Shown: positions 23,129 to 32,024, counted from the first letter of the stretch. The stretch: 64,000 nt of DNA from Cohaesibacter sp. ES.047 (GCF_900215505.1 NZ_LT907844.1:1832501-1896500), one strand, 5' to 3'. Numbers and translations: made by a program. Notes: generated by a model not told the origin, from the sequence alone.

Positions 23129-23554
23129 ATGACAATCAAAGCAATCGTAAACTCCGATGATGGAACTATTCTTAATATCATCGTTGCAGGTGATGACCCT
23201 CTGGAAGCGGAAGCAGCCACGGTCATCGTGGATGATCCCGATGGACAGGCGCAAATTGGAGGTACATGGTACGAGGCTGAAGGCTTCACGAAGCCGATCA
23301 CATCTCTTCCGCCTCTCGGTCCTCTGTCAGCTAGACAGATCCGCCTTGTCCTCAATCGGCATGGCTACCTCGCTCAAGTTGAACCGGCTATCGCAGCTAT
23401 CCCTGATGAAACCGAGCGCAACGAAGCACTAATCGAGTGGACCTATGCGTCCTCTTTCGAACCTGACCATCCCCTGATCGCATCCATGCGTCTCGCCCTA
23501 GGTATCAGCGAAGCTGACATGGAAACGATGTGGCGCGAAGCCATGGCACTTTAG
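23129..23554 (+). CDS. Putative tail fibre assembly protein
   Basis: This 141-residue protein sits between two fibre genes, four bases after the first. It has an N-terminal beta region (IKAIVNSDDGTILNIIVAGD), a middle PLSARQIRLVLNRHGYLAQV and a helical end (SMRLALGISEADMETMWREA). The 'LSARQIRLxL' core is common in small proteins downstream of phage fibre genes that help fibre folding. The function is inferred from position and this pattern. Confidence 0.6.
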   Translation: MTIKAIVNSDDGTILNIIVAGDDPLEAEAATVIVDDPDGQAQIGGTWYEAEGFTKPITSLPPLGPLSARQIRLVLNRHGYLAQVEPAIAAIPDETERNEALIEWTYASSFEPDHPLIASMRLALGISEADMETMWREAMAL

Positions 23555-23563
23555 CGGAGCTGA

Positions 23564-24814
23564 ATGATGACTGCTGCAACTTACTATACCCGCCTGACTG
23601 ACATCGGCTCCAGTGCCTTGAGCGCTGCCATCACCGGTGGGGCTTCGGTCTCTCTGACCCATCTGGCGGTCGGGGATGCCAATGGGGCCAGTTATGAGCC
23701 GGACGGCTCGGAAACCGCGCTGGTGAACGAAACCCACCGGCTCAATATCACCTCTATCACGCCTGATCCTCAGAACCCGGCTTGGCTGATTGTCGAAGCG
23801 ATTATTCCGCCCGATGTGGGCGGCTGGTGGATCCGGGAGGCGGGGCTGTTTGATGCGGACGGGGCGATGTTCGCCATCGCCAAATATCCGCCAACCTACA
23901 AGGCCATTCTGACGGACGGCACGGCCTCGACCCTGACCATCCAGATTGTGCTTCAGGTGACCAACACCGACAGCATTCAGTTGGTGGTCAATCCCCTTGA
24001 TGGCTATGCGACCCAGAACTGGGTTATCTCTCGGTATCAGTGGGCCGATGAAGAAGAGGCAGTCGATGCCAGCGTTGAGACCAAACTGATTGATCCCAAG
24101 CGGCTCGCTTATGCATTGTCTCAGCTTTCCTTTGCCTTGCCCGACGACCTAACGGCCTTGGACCAAGCCTTGAGGCTGTTGCTCGCCAACCACAATCATG
24201 ACGGGGTCTATGCCGCCGCCAATCACGCTCACGATGATCGCTATGCGCTGCTCGATCATCTTCATGACCAGATCTATGCGGCGAAGGTCCATGATCATCT
24301 GATCGACGACATCAAGGGCATTCACGGTGTGTTCGATTTGGCCAGAGGTCTAATCGATGGAAAGACGCCAGCGCAACTGGGCGGTCCTCCGGTGGCGACC
24401 ATTCGGCACGAAGCAGCCAGCGGGGCCAATGGCGGCACGCTCTATGCCGGATCGTGGCAGAAACGCCCCTTCAATGTGGAAGATGATCCGGTTGGTCTGA
24501 TTGCTTTGTTCGATAGTGAGTTCACTCCTTCGGAGGATGTTTACATCAACGGCTGGGCTGTCATTCATGATACCGGCAAAACGGCCTCACGCGTGTTCTG
24601 TGTCTCGGACAATTCTTTGGTGTCGGTTGGTTCCAGCGGCCACTCCAACCCGACTTATCACAGCACTTCGCACAGCTTCTTCTCGGCCAGACTGAAGGCG
24701 GGCAAGACCTATCGCATCGACATGAAGGGCGAAGTGACATCGGTCGGCTTTGGTGGAGCCATGGGGCATGGGCAGAATGAGCTATACGCCCAGATCGACT
24801 TCTGGCGACGGTGA
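23564..24814 (+). CDS. Tail fibre 2, DUF3751-type N-terminus with distinct tip
   Basis: This 416-residue fibre shares its first ~140 residues with fibre 1 (LAVGDANGASYEPDGSETAL, IPPDVGGWWIREAGLFDADG, PPTYKAILTDG). The shaft has H-rich repeats (NHNHDGVYAAANHAHDDRYA, LLDHLHDQIYAAKVHDH) usual in fibre shafts. The tip (residues 300-416) is unrelated to that of fibre 1, contains GHSNPTYHSTSHSFFSARLK and ends NELYAQIDFWRR. Two fibres with the same base but different tips suggest a broad or switchable host range. Confidence 0.85.
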   Translation: MMTAATYYTRLTDIGSSALSAAITGGASVSLTHLAVGDANGASYEPDGSETALVNETHRLNITSITPDPQNPAWLIVEAIIPPDVGGWWIREAGLFDADGAMFAIAKYPPTYKAILTDGTASTLTIQIVLQVTNTDSIQLVVNPLDGYATQNWVISRYQWADEEEAVDASVETKLIDPKRLAYALSQLSFALPDDLTALDQALRLLLANHNHDGVYAAANHAHDDRYALLDHLHDQIYAAKVHDHLIDDIKGIHGVFDLARGLIDGKTPAQLGGPPVATIRHEAASGANGGTLYAGSWQKRPFNVEDDPVGLIALFDSEFTPSEDVYINGWAVIHDTGKTASRVFCVSDNSLVSVGSSGHSNPTYHSTSHSFFSARLKAGKTYRIDMKGEVTSVGFGGAMGHGQNELYAQIDFWRR

Positions 24815-24942
24815 TGATGATTGAGGCGCTTTGTGTGGAACTGGGCGGAACAGTTCAGACGCGCCGCATCGCTCTCTTGCGCTATAGGAGCGGGAGACCT
24901 GGACATCAAGTCCAGATACCGGGCCTGAGATTGGCGTCCTGA
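24814..24942 (+). CDS. Possible small ORF after the second fibre gene
   Basis: A 42-codon frame starts at an ATG overlapping the fibre 2 stop (TGATGATG) and ends at 24942; it reads MMIEALCVELGGTVQTRRIA and then a basic tail. The overlap is in favour, but the protein has no recognised motif and the codon use is not decisive. It does not look like the zinc-finger Com regulator that precedes mom in Mu. Confidence 0.3.
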   Translation: MMIEALCVELGGTVQTRRIALLRYRSGRPGHQVQIPGLRLAS

Positions 24943-25043
24943 CCCGATCGATGACAGCAATCACAATCATCACTCCCGCCGCTTCTATCGATAGAGGCGC
25001 ACTATGGGTGATTCTCGATCAAAAGAACATAGTGAGAACAAAA

Positions 25044-25829
25044 ATGTTTGAGGCTGTCACACCCGTCAAACCTGTTGCCGCCTATATTGGCGGCAAAAGC
25101 CAATTGGCCAAGCATATTGCAGGCCGCATCAGCAGGATCGATCACGCCAATTATGTGGAGCCCTTTGTTGGTATGGGTGGCATCTTCTTCCGCCGCTCCC
25201 AGCGCCCCAAGTGCGAGGTGATCAATGACATCTCCAAGGATGTCATCACCCTGTTCCGGATCCTACAACGCCACTATCCGCAGTTTCTTGACACCCTGAA
25301 ATTCCAACTCACCAGCCGGTCGGAGTTCGAGCGGCTCAAGGCCACAGACCCGGACACGCTGACCGATCTGGAACGCGCCGCCCGGTTCCTTTATCTCCAG
25401 CGCACGAGCTTTGCGGGCAAGGTGAACGGTCAGACTTATGGTGTTGCACTGCGCGGAGCGCGGTTCGACCTGACCAAGATCGTGCCTCTGTTGGAAGATG
25501 TTCATGAGCGCCTCAGCGGCGTCACCATCGAATGCCTGCCCTATGCCGACTGCATCAGCCGCTACGACCGGCCAGAGACACTCTTCTATCTCGATCCGCC
25601 TTACTGGCAGTGTGAGGACTATTACGGCAAGGGCGTCTTCGGTCCGGATGATTTCCAGAAGCTGGCCGACCAGCTTGAAACCATCAAAGGGCGCTTCCTC
25701 TTCTCCATCAACGATGTGCCTGAAATCCGCGAAATCTTCAAAGGCTTCGATATCGAGGAAGTCTCGCTCAGCTACACAGCCAACGACAAAGGGCAGAAGA
25801 AGGCCAAGGAGTTGGTGATTGGGAATTGA
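25044..25829 (+). CDS. Phage DNA adenine methylase (Dam-type)
   Basis: This 261-residue protein is a D12-class N6-adenine methyltransferase. It has the SAM-binding motif VEPFVGMGGIFF near residue 34 and the catalytic DPPYW near residue 184. A target recognition segment lies between them (RTSFAGKVNGQTYG). I choose the ATG at 25044 (MFEAVTPVKPVAAYIGGKSQ), which aligns with the usual family start; the frame is open to 24951. It occupies the right end of the phage, where Mu has mom, and probably protects phage DNA from host restriction. Confidence 0.87.
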   Translation: MFEAVTPVKPVAAYIGGKSQLAKHIAGRISRIDHANYVEPFVGMGGIFFRRSQRPKCEVINDISKDVITLFRILQRHYPQFLDTLKFQLTSRSEFERLKATDPDTLTDLERAARFLYLQRTSFAGKVNGQTYGVALRGARFDLTKIVPLLEDVHERLSGVTIECLPYADCISRYDRPETLFYLDPPYWQCEDYYGKGVFGPDDFQKLADQLETIKGRFLFSINDVPEIREIFKGFDIEEVSLSYTANDKGQKKAKELVIGN

Positions 25830-26005
25830 GAAAAACCCATCTGCTCTGTGCTGACGTTCGTGCCAACCGCAAGGAACGTCGGTTCAGAGCCCTTTCGCGA
25901 CCTTCAAAATGAAGGAACGTTCGCATCCGCAACAAAGGGCGGCTGAAAATCGCGGCCCTTTGCTGTCTTTCGCAATTGGCGGTGAAATGTGACTATTGCA
26001 GATCG
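25830..26005. other. Non-coding stretch that should hold the prophage right end
   Basis: No gene is seen. Two inverted repeats are present: GACGTTC...GAACGTC at 25852-25879 and CAAAGGGC...GCCCTTTG near 25933-25967, the latter a possible end of the late transcript. The second includes the TCGCGGCCC phrase also found around 2340 and 3330. The exact phage-host junction (Mu-type ends with a 5-bp duplication) cannot be fixed because the left end is outside the window. Confidence 0.4.
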
Positions 26006-26047
26006 AAAAGGCAGTGCGATGGATCGCGCTGCCTTATATTTTTTTAA
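26006..26047 (-). terminator. Hairpin terminator, probably bidirectional, after the autotransporter gene
   Basis: AAGGCAG (26008-26014) pairs with CTGCCTT (26029-26035), and an inner GCGAT/ATCGC extends the stem. T runs follow on both strands (ATTTTTTT on plus; TTTTC on minus). It lies just past the stop of the minus-strand gene at 26060 and may also end phage transcripts. Confidence 0.7.
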
Positions 26048-26059
26048 AGCGATCTGCGA

Positions 26060-27406
26060 TTAGAAGTTGCGATTGTAACGCAGATAGCTGTAGAGCGTGG
26101 TCGTATCACCCAGACGCTCCACATCGACATTGGCACGGATCGCGGACCCACTTGACAGAGATATGGTGTCAAGGCTCAGGCTGCCGCCGCCACCACAATC
26201 CGAGCTATTCTCACCCGCCCATTTGCGCTGACAAAGGACCGTCGGCCCGAAGGAGATGGTCGCCGTTCGGCTATCCGATGACAAAGCGTCAAAAGGCATC
26301 TGAATTTGTGGCGTGAACTGAAGACGAGCAACGGTCAAATTGTCTGTATCCAGATCCAAATCGCTGGTGGAGCCAGAGACGGTGGAATCGAATTTGTCAC
26401 CGGAGAGCCATGCGTGGGACAGGCTGGCGGATAGTTCGGGGATGAGATTGAAGCCATCATAATTGATAACACCGGACAAAGTGCTGCCCATCAAAGCGGT
26501 TGTTGCCCAATAGGTGCCATCAACATCCGTGGTGCCATCGCTGAGTTCCAGATCGTTATGCTGATACCCAACTTGTACGAAGATATCGGCAAAGAAGGCC
26601 TGATTGATGCGTTTGACGGCATAAGCGCCAATATTGCCACCGATGCTTGTTTGATCGCCGGAGAAGGTGCCCTCAACGTCCGCTTTGCCCAGGTCAACAC
26701 CGAGGAAATAGCCAAGCAGCATTTCTTCACCCAAGCGGTGTTCCCGTGCTAGACGTCCCGATCCCATGACGCTGTTTGAGCCATTATCATCGTGAGAAAA
26801 GGTCAACCCACCGGAGACGACGAAACGTCCATGTGTGTCACTGTCTTCATCTTCATGGACTGCCAGAGCTTTGGCCGCAATCCCCGCAGGGGTGCCATTG
26901 ATAGAGCCTTGATAGGCGAGAGGCCCAACACTATTTGTTCCAGTCAGAACTCCACCGTTTATATCCTTGGTGAACCGATTGCGTGCCTGAGACATGAAGC
27001 GGTTATTGATAAGAGCTTGCTTGCTCAGGGTTTCTGACACCTGGTTTTCGATGATTGTTTCGGTTGAGCCCTTCTCGTCCTCTCCCGTATCGCCACCGCT
27101 AACCTGAACGGTGGGATATTCTTCGTTGCCAAAAATGTCCCAAAGTCTTGTTCCACTCGTAACTGTGGACCCTCCATATGCTACATCTAGATCGCTATCA
27201 GCGATGCCGCAAGTGGTGGAGATTTCGCTCAAGAGATTGCTGGCGTCTCCATATATCCAACCAGTGGTTTTTGAGCTGCCGGATGGGCAGTTGTAACTGA
27301 CTTGATAAGCCATCACAGCCCAAGCCGAACCGCTAGCACAGGAAAGGATGAGTCCTAGGACAAGTGCAGTCAAAGGAGCGTAAAGAAGTCTTTTTGGATG
27401 GTTCAT
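26060..27406 (-). CDS. Short autotransporter-type outer-membrane beta-barrel protein
   Basis: This 448-residue protein begins with a signal peptide (LTALVLGLILSCASGSAWA, cleavage likely after residue 30). A small exposed domain with two cysteines (YNCPSG, TTCGIAD) follows, then a helix (TIIENQVSETLSKQALINNR). From about residue 195 it forms an autotransporter-type barrel with alternating strands (HGRFVVSGGLTFSHDDNGSN), ending with the terminal-strand pattern YSYLRYNRNF and a final Phe. The passenger is short, so it may be a barrel with a small plug rather than a secreted adhesin. A further Cys pair (VLCQRKW, SSDCGGG) lies in a late loop. Confidence 0.8.
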   Translation of the reverse strand: MNHPKRLLYAPLTALVLGLILSCASGSAWAVMAYQVSYNCPSGSSKTTGWIYGDASNLLSEISTTCGIADSDLDVAYGGSTVTSGTRLWDIFGNEEYPTVQVSGGDTGEDEKGSTETIIENQVSETLSKQALINNRFMSQARNRFTKDINGGVLTGTNSVGPLAYQGSINGTPAGIAAKALAVHEDEDSDTHGRFVVSGGLTFSHDDNGSNSVMGSGRLAREHRLGEEMLLGYFLGVDLGKADVEGTFSGDQTSIGGNIGAYAVKRINQAFFADIFVQVGYQHNDLELSDGTTDVDGTYWATTALMGSTLSGVINYDGFNLIPELSASLSHAWLSGDKFDSTVSGSTSDLDLDTDNLTVARLQFTPQIQMPFDALSSDSRTATISFGPTVLCQRKWAGENSSDCGGGGSLSLDTISLSSGSAIRANVDVERLGDTTTLYSYLRYNRNF

Positions 27407-28189
27407 TGATTTTGGCTTTTTATTGCAAAACTAGACGTTCCAATCGACGTTAGAGCTTCGCTAACAAATAGCCAATCAATCGTGCATTCTTTTTCACAAG
27501 TAGTTGAAATTACAAGAGATTTATACGTCAAATTACTTACACAAAATGTCCGTTCTGAGCTTTATTGGTTTGTTGGCGATAGTGATTGATTTAGTAGGTT
27601 GAGGCATTCACAAGAAAATCGTGGCCTTCTTTTCTGAAACGGAACACGCTATTTTCACACTTCGTTAACTTTTTGAATCCGGTAGTGGGGAGCAATGAGA
27701 TCATTCTGTTCATGAACGGTCCACTGTCCTCGCGAAGTCGAAGCCCTTCTTTAGACACAACATAGCCTCAAAATCAGCAATAGTCCGCTGTGCTGTAAGG
27801 GCTGTATGGAATGACTGGAAACAGCCAGCTTTGCCAGAAATGCACTCAGTGACCATTAAATTTCGGCGATGCAGCGAATGTCCCCTTCGTCCGCAGTGCA
27901 GCCAATCGTTCGGACTATTTCGAATGGCTGCTTTTCACTCTTTAAATGCGTCTTTATAGGGGAGAAAAAATGCCCTTAAATGGCATGCGTTGAACTAGGC
28001 TAAAAAGACTGACTCATGCGGACTACCTTACGGTAGAGGTTGTGCAAAGAAAAACGTCGACCTGTGCAAAGCGAAAAGGCGCGCCACACAAAACCGCGCG
28101 AAACGCTACACGCGCGAAACGCTACAACCAAAGACGCACTCGATATACTGCGCACTTCACATCTCTAAACCTGAAATCTTGTGAAATTT
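27407..28189. other. Gene-free region between the autotransporter gene and tRNA-Met
   Basis: I see no supported gene in these 783 bases. The stretch must contain the promoter of the minus-strand autotransporter gene; it is AT-rich up to about 27700. A short tandem repeat, two copies of CGCGCGAAACGCTACA, lies at about 28096-28127. Phrases such as GCGAATGTCC...GTCCGCAGTGCAGCC around 27876 recall dispersed intergenic repeats of marine alphaproteobacteria. Confidence 0.5.
28096..28127 (+). repeat. Short tandem repeat, two 16-bp units
   Basis: CGCGCGAAACGCTACA occurs twice head to tail, about 65 bp from the tRNA 3' end. Its function is unknown. Confidence 0.6.
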
Positions 28190-28266
28190 TGGTAGCGGAG
28201 GAGGGACTTGAACCCCCGACACGCGGATTATGATTCCGCTGCTCTAACCGGCTGAGCTACTCCGCC
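28190..28266 (-). tRNA. tRNA-Met (CAT), elongator type
   Basis: The minus strand folds as a full cloverleaf of 77 nt: acceptor GGCGGAG with CTCCGCT, D arm GCTC..GAGC, anticodon stem GCGGA/TCCGC around the loop ATCATAA (anticodon CAT), T arm GGGGG TTCAAGT CCCTC, and an encoded CCA end. The GTAGCTCAG D-arm start and the lack of the three G-C pairs in the anticodon stem fit elongator rather than initiator Met. A CAT tRNA could in principle be the lysidine-modified Ile type, but the sequence matches alphaproteobacterial elongator Met. Confidence 0.93.
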
Positions 28267-28732
28267 ATACCAAGATGTGCCCCGAAGGGGCGAGGCGTGA
28301 GTGGCTTATAGGCATCGCGCCTTGGGCTGTCAAGCTGGCATCGACACAAGCTGACAGAAAATCAGCCATTGTGAATAACGGCTTGGCACCAATCGTCTCG
28401 GCTGCCCGGCGCAGTGCGCAAACGTGGCAGAGTTGCGCGGGCCCAGCCACTGTTTCCCCGTCTTCTATCGCGTATTGCGGTGCTTCAAGTCAGCTTTGGG
28501 AGTTTGCGTTTTTGCTCAAGGGTTGCAGCCTTGGTTGACGTGTTGCCGGGGAAAATGGAGAGCCTTATCTGTTTAGGCTGGCTTTCGGGGCTGACAATTT
28601 GCATAATTTCCTCTAGGTCGAGCGACAAATGAGACTGGGCCGAGCAATAAATGAGACTGGGGCCGCGGGATTAACCGGCCCGGAACGTACGCGGGGCGCT
28701 TTCGCGCCTCTTCAGGAGCCAGGTCAGAAGTC
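28267..28732. other. Gene-free region between tRNA-Met and the TetR gene
   Basis: I see no supported gene. Plus-strand frames of 60-90 codons here lack ribosome sites and family resemblance. The region holds the tRNA promoter (minus strand, near 28270-28320) and the promoter of the TetR gene. ATGAGACTGGGCCGAGCAATA at 28628 and AATGAGACTGGGGCCG at 28648 form a short imperfect direct repeat, a candidate operator or promoter region. Confidence 0.45.
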
Positions 28733-29332
28733 ATGTCACGCATTCCCGGTTCCAGTGGAGAGAAGACGCTCAAGGCCATCTATGAAGCGGCGACGGATCT
28801 CATCTATCTCAACGGATATGAGGCGGTGTCCCTAAGGCAGTTGGCGGGAGCCGTTGGGATACAGGCCGGCTCGCTCTACAATCACATCGCGTCCAAGCAG
28901 GATCTCCTCTACAAACTGACGCTTGATATCATGCTCGAGCACAATGCAGCGCTGGATGATGCCTTGCATGACAAGGCGGATCCTGAAGCGGCCTTGATGG
29001 CCTTTGTCCGCTCCCATATCACCTATTATGCGGTTCGCAAGAAGCAGGTCTTCATCGGCAATTTCGAGCTGCGCAGTCTGACCGGAGAGCACTACAGGCA
29101 GATCGTCCTGTTGCGCGATCAGTATGAGAAGCGGCTTGTAGCGATCCTTGATGAGGGAATCAAACGCGGGTCTTGGTCACAGGCTGACATGCGGGTAACG
29201 GCAAAGGCCCTGATCGCGATGATGACTGGCGTGTGCATGTGGTACGACCCCAAGGGGGACTACTCCATCGATGAACTGGTCAAGCACTATCAGGCCCTGA
29301 TCATGGGCGGTGTCAAACAGGGGACAGTCTGA
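28733..29332 (+). CDS. TetR/AcrR-family transcriptional regulator
   Basis: This 199-residue regulator has an N-terminal TetR helix-turn-helix (residues 30-50: VSLRQLAGAVGIQAGSLYNH, then IASKQDLLYKL) and a C-terminal helical ligand-binding domain of the TetR_C_33-like type (ALMAFVRSHITYYAVRKKQV). Close relatives control fatty-acid or acyl-CoA genes, but the ligand cannot be read here. The ATG follows CAGGAGCCAGG with long spacing. The hydrolase gene starts 10 bp downstream, so the two probably form an operon. Confidence 0.9.
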   Translation: MSRIPGSSGEKTLKAIYEAATDLIYLNGYEAVSLRQLAGAVGIQAGSLYNHIASKQDLLYKLTLDIMLEHNAALDDALHDKADPEAALMAFVRSHITYYAVRKKQVFIGNFELRSLTGEHYRQIVLLRDQYEKRLVAILDEGIKRGSWSQADMRVTAKALIAMMTGVCMWYDPKGDYSIDELVKHYQALIMGGVKQGTV

Positions 29333-29342
29333 GGCTCGGGTG

Positions 29343-30134
29343 ATGGAAACAAAGCTCAATTATAAGGCGATGGGACCAGAAGGTGGCGGTGCTGGCGGAG
29401 TAGCGAGCGGGACCGTGGTGTTCCTGCATGGCTTTGGAGGCGATCTCTCCGGGTGGACGAATTTTCAGGTTGGTTTGTCTGCGAGCCATCGCAGTCTGGC
29501 CTTTGATCTGCCCGGACATGGCGGGTCTGTCAACTACGGGGTGACCTGCAATGCCGCAGTGGCGGCAAAGGCTGTCGGGCAGGATCTTGATGCGCTCGGA
29601 GTGGCCAAGGTGCATCTGGTGGGGCACTCCATGGGAGGGGCTGCTGCCGCGGTGCTGGCGCTCAAGAGGCCGCAGATGGTTGCCTCGATGACGCTCCTCG
29701 CGCCGGGCGGGTTTGGCCCCGAGATTGATCAGGCATTGCTGCGGGCGTTTGCGGGGGCCTTTGATGTCGAAAGCCTTCATGGGGCTCTGTCGCGGTTTTT
29801 TGGGCCTGATTTTCGTCTGCCGCGCAAGATGGCAGAGTATGACCTTGCGCAGCGCCAGCGTCCGGGCGCCCAAAAGGCGCTGGCGGCGACGGCGGACGCG
29901 ATCCTGCATGGCGATGGGCAGAAGGTTCTGCCACTTGACCGGATCGGGGCGCTTCCCATTCCGATCCGGGTGATCTGGGGGGCGGAGGATGCCGTGGTGC
30001 CTGTCTCGCAGGCGTTCGGCTTACCGCCGATGGTGGCTGTGCATGTTTTCCCCGGTGTTGGGCATATGCCGCACCTCGAGGCCGGACGTTCTGTGCTTTC
30101 GCTCGTTCGGCAGACGATCCGGTCTGCGCGATGA
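29343..30134 (+). CDS. Alpha/beta-hydrolase
   Basis: This protein of 263 residues has the alpha/beta-hydrolase fold: oxyanion HGFGGDLSGW (about 28-37), nucleophile elbow GHSMGG (about 94-99, Ser96), acid in WGAEDAVVP (Asp about 215), and catalytic His in GVGHMPHLE near the end. Without an N-terminal lipoyl domain it resembles the hydrolase part of AcoC-like proteins. I choose ATG 29343 because the longer frame (29310) overlaps the regulator gene. The substrate is unknown. Confidence 0.87.
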   Translation: METKLNYKAMGPEGGGAGGVASGTVVFLHGFGGDLSGWTNFQVGLSASHRSLAFDLPGHGGSVNYGVTCNAAVAAKAVGQDLDALGVAKVHLVGHSMGGAAAAVLALKRPQMVASMTLLAPGGFGPEIDQALLRAFAGAFDVESLHGALSRFFGPDFRLPRKMAEYDLAQRQRPGAQKALAATADAILHGDGQKVLPLDRIGALPIPIRVIWGAEDAVVPVSQAFGLPPMVAVHVFPGVGHMPHLEAGRSVLSLVRQTIRSAR

Positions 30135-30381
30135 AGATGGTGATTGGAACTGTCCGAAAGTGTTGATCCCCTTACGGTTTTTCGAACTCGTTGGGAATAG
30201 ACTGGTTACCAATTGCTTAACGAAGGGGTGCAGATTATAATGGAAGAGTCTTTTCCCTTTGAGATTGGCAATGCCTAAGGGATGACCCTCTTGCATTTAA
30301 CGCGGGACTCAGGGCAGAAGCCCTCATTCAAGTCGCGTGAGCGGTCACAGACAAAGGGTGTCAGCAAAATGGTGGGCGAGA

Positions 30382-30963
30382 ATGGATGAGCAGATGAAAA
30401 CAGAACAGGGTCGCAGCCTTGGTCGCGCCATTCGGGATGTTCGCATTGCGGATGCCGAACAGAACAATGTCGTTGTGGAACTGGGCGACACCGAGCGGGC
30501 GCGTCTGGAACTGCTGCATGAGGCGCTCGAAGATGTGTCCAAGGAAATGCCCGAGGACATGGAGATGCTGACCTTCCAGATCGTTCCGGGTCGCAAACCA
30601 CGGTTCTGGGTTGATATCACCAGCTTTGTCGAAATGGCGCGGGACAAGCGCACCTACCGCTTTCTCAAAGACACGCGCCTTGGGCGTGTGGTGCTGATCG
30701 AAAGCCACGATGTTGATGATGTCGCTGATCGTGTTACCCACTATATCGCCGAGCGCATCGTTGAGCGTGAGAAGGCTCTGGAGTCGGACTATCTGCTCAA
30801 GAAAATGAGCGACAGTGCCATTGATCCATCCGTGGTTGAGACTACCAAGCGTCAGAAGAAGACACGCAGCGGAACCAGTTGGCTCTGGTGGTTCCTGTTC
30901 GGTATTCTCGCTGGTGCTGTCGGGCTCGTGCTCTATGCCTGGTTCTTGCCAACCAATTTCTGA
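30382..30963 (+). CDS. Conserved membrane-anchored protein of unknown function
   Basis: This 193-residue protein has a soluble N-terminal part (residues 1-160) and one C-terminal membrane span (WLWWFLFGILAGAVGLVLYA). The N-terminal half has FQIVPGRKPRFWVDITSFVE followed by MARDKRTYRFLKDTRLGRVV, a beta-rich core that I have the impression is shared by Hyphomicrobiales orthologues of unknown role. The layout suggests a tail-anchored protein facing the cytoplasm. The start at 30382 is preceded by GGGCGAGA. Confidence 0.72.
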   Translation: MDEQMKTEQGRSLGRAIRDVRIADAEQNNVVVELGDTERARLELLHEALEDVSKEMPEDMEMLTFQIVPGRKPRFWVDITSFVEMARDKRTYRFLKDTRLGRVVLIESHDVDDVADRVTHYIAERIVEREKALESDYLLKKMSDSAIDPSVVETTKRQKKTRSGTSWLWWFLFGILAGAVGLVLYAWFLPTNF

Positions 30964-30996
30964 TCAGGCACCTTCGCTGTCAGCGCGGTGCAATCG

Positions 30997-31905
30997 TCAG
31001 GTGTTGGGAATCGAGAGATACTGACGGTTGACTTCCTTTAGCGTGCCGGAATGGTCAAAGCCGCGTTCAATCAAATTGCAGCGCCAGGACCCGGGCTCTC
31101 CGTCTATATCGAAAAGATTATAGCGTGCGGGTGGCTTCTTGGTGCCGGTGCCCTGAGAGGCGCTGGGCACACATATCACCGGCACAGGTCCATCGGGTGA
31201 GGGCATCTGCATTTTGGTGTCCAGATGCGTGTGCCCGTGCAGGATCAACTCGGCACCCTCTTTGCTGATGACCTTGCGGAAGAGGGAGCCGCCAACAAGG
31301 CGCTTATACCATTGGGTGGCGTTCTTGCAGGGCGGATGATGGATCATCACGACGCGGAAATACTCGCGCCTTGCGCAATCTTCCAGCAAAGCGGAGAGCC
31401 GACGAGCCTGCGCCTTGCGGAAATAGCCGGTGGCCATCAGCGGCAAGGTTGCCGTTGCTGAATTGACGCCGATCAGGGCGACATTGCCGCGCACACGCAA
31501 ATAGGGATAGGCCGGGCTGTAGTCCGCTTCGACGTGATGGTCGCCACGCATGTAATTGGTCCATGATTTTTCGGCGCTCATACGGGCGCGTGGCACATAG
31601 GCATCATGGTTGCCGGGAATGGCGGAGACATAGTCTGGCGGGCCAAGGGTCTCGAGCCACTTGCGCGCATTGGTGATTTCGGCCGGCAGCGCCAGATTGA
31701 CCAGATCGCCTGTTACGGCCAGATGGTCGGGGGCCTGCCTGCGCATGTCGTCAATGAGCGCATCGAGGGTGCTGTTGGTCAGGACGCCCTTGCGGTTCCG
31801 GCGCCAGTTGATGTAGCCAAAGATCCGTTTGCTCGCCAGTTGGGCAAGCGTAGGAGAGGGCAGGGGGCCCAGATGTGGGTCCGAGATGTGTGCCAAGCGA
31901 AACAT
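30997..31905 (-). CDS. Metallophosphoesterase (calcineurin-like)
   Basis: This 302-residue enzyme has all five metallophosphoesterase motifs: ISDPHLG (residues 7-13), VTGDLVN (about 64-70), IPGNHDAY (about 95-102), MIHHPP (about 190) and LHGHTHLD (about 221-228). The spacing is that of cytosolic cyclic-nucleotide phosphodiesterase or UDP-sugar hydrolase-like members rather than SbcD. It has no signal peptide. The substrate is not known. Confidence 0.9.
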   Translation of the reverse strand: MFRLAHISDPHLGPLPSPTLAQLASKRIFGYINWRRNRKGVLTNSTLDALIDDMRRQAPDHLAVTGDLVNLALPAEITNARKWLETLGPPDYVSAIPGNHDAYVPRARMSAEKSWTNYMRGDHHVEADYSPAYPYLRVRGNVALIGVNSATATLPLMATGYFRKAQARRLSALLEDCARREYFRVVMIHHPPCKNATQWYKRLVGGSLFRKVISKEGAELILHGHTHLDTKMQMPSPDGPVPVICVPSASQGTGTKKPPARYNLFDIDGEPGSWRCNLIERGFDHSGTLKEVNRQYLSIPNT

Positions 31906-31985
31906 GGTTCAGCGGATAGTCGCTTTTTTCGCGTACGTCCAGAGCGGAATGCGTATTGTGAGCACAAACTTGAACTAAGGACGAT

Positions 31986-32024
31986 AAAAAGCGGCGGCAG
32001 TCCGGTCCGGTCTGCCACCGCTTT
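31986..32024 (-). terminator. Rho-independent terminator of the 35-residue gene
   Basis: On the minus strand AAAGCGGTGGCAG (32024-32012) pairs over 13 bp (one G-T) with CTGCCGCCGCTTT (32000-31988), and TTTTT overlaps the end. It lies between the small gene and the metallophosphoesterase start. Confidence 0.88.

Noticed and set aside
28096-28127. CRISPR-like repeat
   Set aside because: Only two adjacent 16-bp units with no spacers; a simple tandem duplication.
28042-28233. 63-codon frame ending in EEGLEPPTRGL
   Set aside because: Its end is the antisense translation of tRNA-Met, a well-known false protein tail.
28190-28266. Prophage attachment site at tRNA-Met
   Set aside because: The prophage is Mu-like and would insert by transposition; no repeat of the tRNA end is seen near 25.8 kb.
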